A stretch of DNA of 8,339 nucleotides, taken from the NCBI GenBank assembly GCA_033765345.1, contig JANRIC010000137.1, forward strand, positions 1 to 8,339. Direction: 5' to 3'. Below, one piece after another: positions 8,230-8,339 of the stretch (position 1 is its first letter; each line of letters opens with the position of its first letter). The stretch comes from JANRIC01 sp033765345 (GTDB lineage Bacteria; Bacteroidota; Bacteroidia; Cytophagales; Microscillaceae). A program made the translations under genes and the position numbers. The notes under the pieces were generated by a model, which was given only the letters and a program-made list of their open reading frames with translations, was not told the DNA's origin and ran no database searches.

Positions 8230-8304
8230 GAGAATCGGGTCTATTTTTGAGTTGACCAAAACCAAAAATAATGACTACACAATTTGAAAAACTGTCCGAT
8301 TCTC
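8230..8304 (+). repeat. Inverted repeat pairing the IS tip with the transposase 5' coding region
   Basis: GAGAATCGG at 8230-8238 is the exact reverse complement of CCGATTCTC at 8296-8304. Two further G-U pairs (8239 with 8295, 8240 with 8294) would extend the stem to 11 pairs. The 53-base loop holds the leader and the transposase ATG at 8271. The perfect 9-mer match is directly visible; any regulatory role is inferred. Confidence 0.45.
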
Positions 8305-8339
8305 AATGGGATGCAATATCGTTTCTTTTTCCAACAAGA
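8271..8339 (+). CDS. IS5-type transposase, N-terminal 23 codons only
   Basis: The ATG at 8271 opens MTTQFEKLSDSQWDAISFLF and runs off the right edge. The LSDSQWDAI..LFP segment matches the conserved start of DUF4096/IS5-family transposases, usually L(T/S)DxQWxxIxxLLP. An in-frame TGA at 8253-8255 and no other ATG in between fix the start. There is no Shine-Dalgarno sequence; the leader is AT-rich (CCAAAAATA). The DDE catalytic residues lie outside the window, so the family call rests on this short N-terminal motif. The gene is divergent from the LRR/SpvB-like/RHS genes. Confidence 0.68.
   Translation, partial: MTTQFEKLSDSQWDAISFLFPTR

Larger units (their letters stand above)
8230..8339 (+). 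mobile_element. Left end of an IS5-type insertion sequence (continues past the window)
   Basis: The LRR repeat pattern stops around 8230. From there the sequence is a 41-bp non-coding end followed by a transposase start pointing away from the LRR gene. The tip is GAG(A)ATCGGGTC, preceded by TTA/TTAG (8227-8230). The TTAG fits the YTAR four-base target known for the IS5 subgroup, and TTA fits the TNA target of the IS1031 subgroup. The outer base, at 8230 or 8231, cannot be fixed without the right end. Confidence 0.6.

Overview
The window looks like Bacteroidota DNA. The main support is the RHS gene, which has the DUF6443-type N-terminus and conserved blocks typical of that phylum. PKD/Ig-like modules, 23-residue bacterial LRRs, short AT-rich gene gaps and the lack of Shine-Dalgarno sequences before start codons fit the same picture. 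I cannot name a genus.

Layout, read along the minus strand (right to left): (1) An insertion sequence enters from the right edge. Only its left end and the first 23 codons of a plus-strand IS5-type transposase (8271-8339) are visible. (2) Next to it is a leucine-rich-repeat gene (7425 to about 8229) with about 11 repeats and no proper 5' end; its frame closes at a stop a few bases inside the IS. (3) After 27 bp comes a complete 1395-codon gene (7397-3210) for a secreted protein. It has an SpvB/TcB-like N-terminus, a jelly-roll-like domain, a YD repeat, a PKD domain and a Cys-containing Ig-like tail. (4) After 44 bp comes an RHS-repeat protein (start 3165) that is open for 1055 codons and runs off the left edge. 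Its core is present, but its usually variable C-terminal tip is not.

The three minus-strand genes are closely spaced, so they look like one transcription unit. The SpvB-like protein followed by the RHS protein resembles a TcB/Rhs shell split over two secreted polypeptides, with Ig-like modules at the facing ends. This suggests an exported polymorphic toxin or cell-surface system, but no toxin or immunity gene is in the window, so that role is inference. The IS has probably decapitated the LRR gene and may have changed how the two large genes are transcribed. GC content rises along the transcription direction, from AT-rich LRR to GC-richer RHS core, which suggests the parts have different histories.

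There is no gene-free stretch over 300 bases. I saw no tRNA, rRNA, CRISPR array, riboswitch or convincing terminator.
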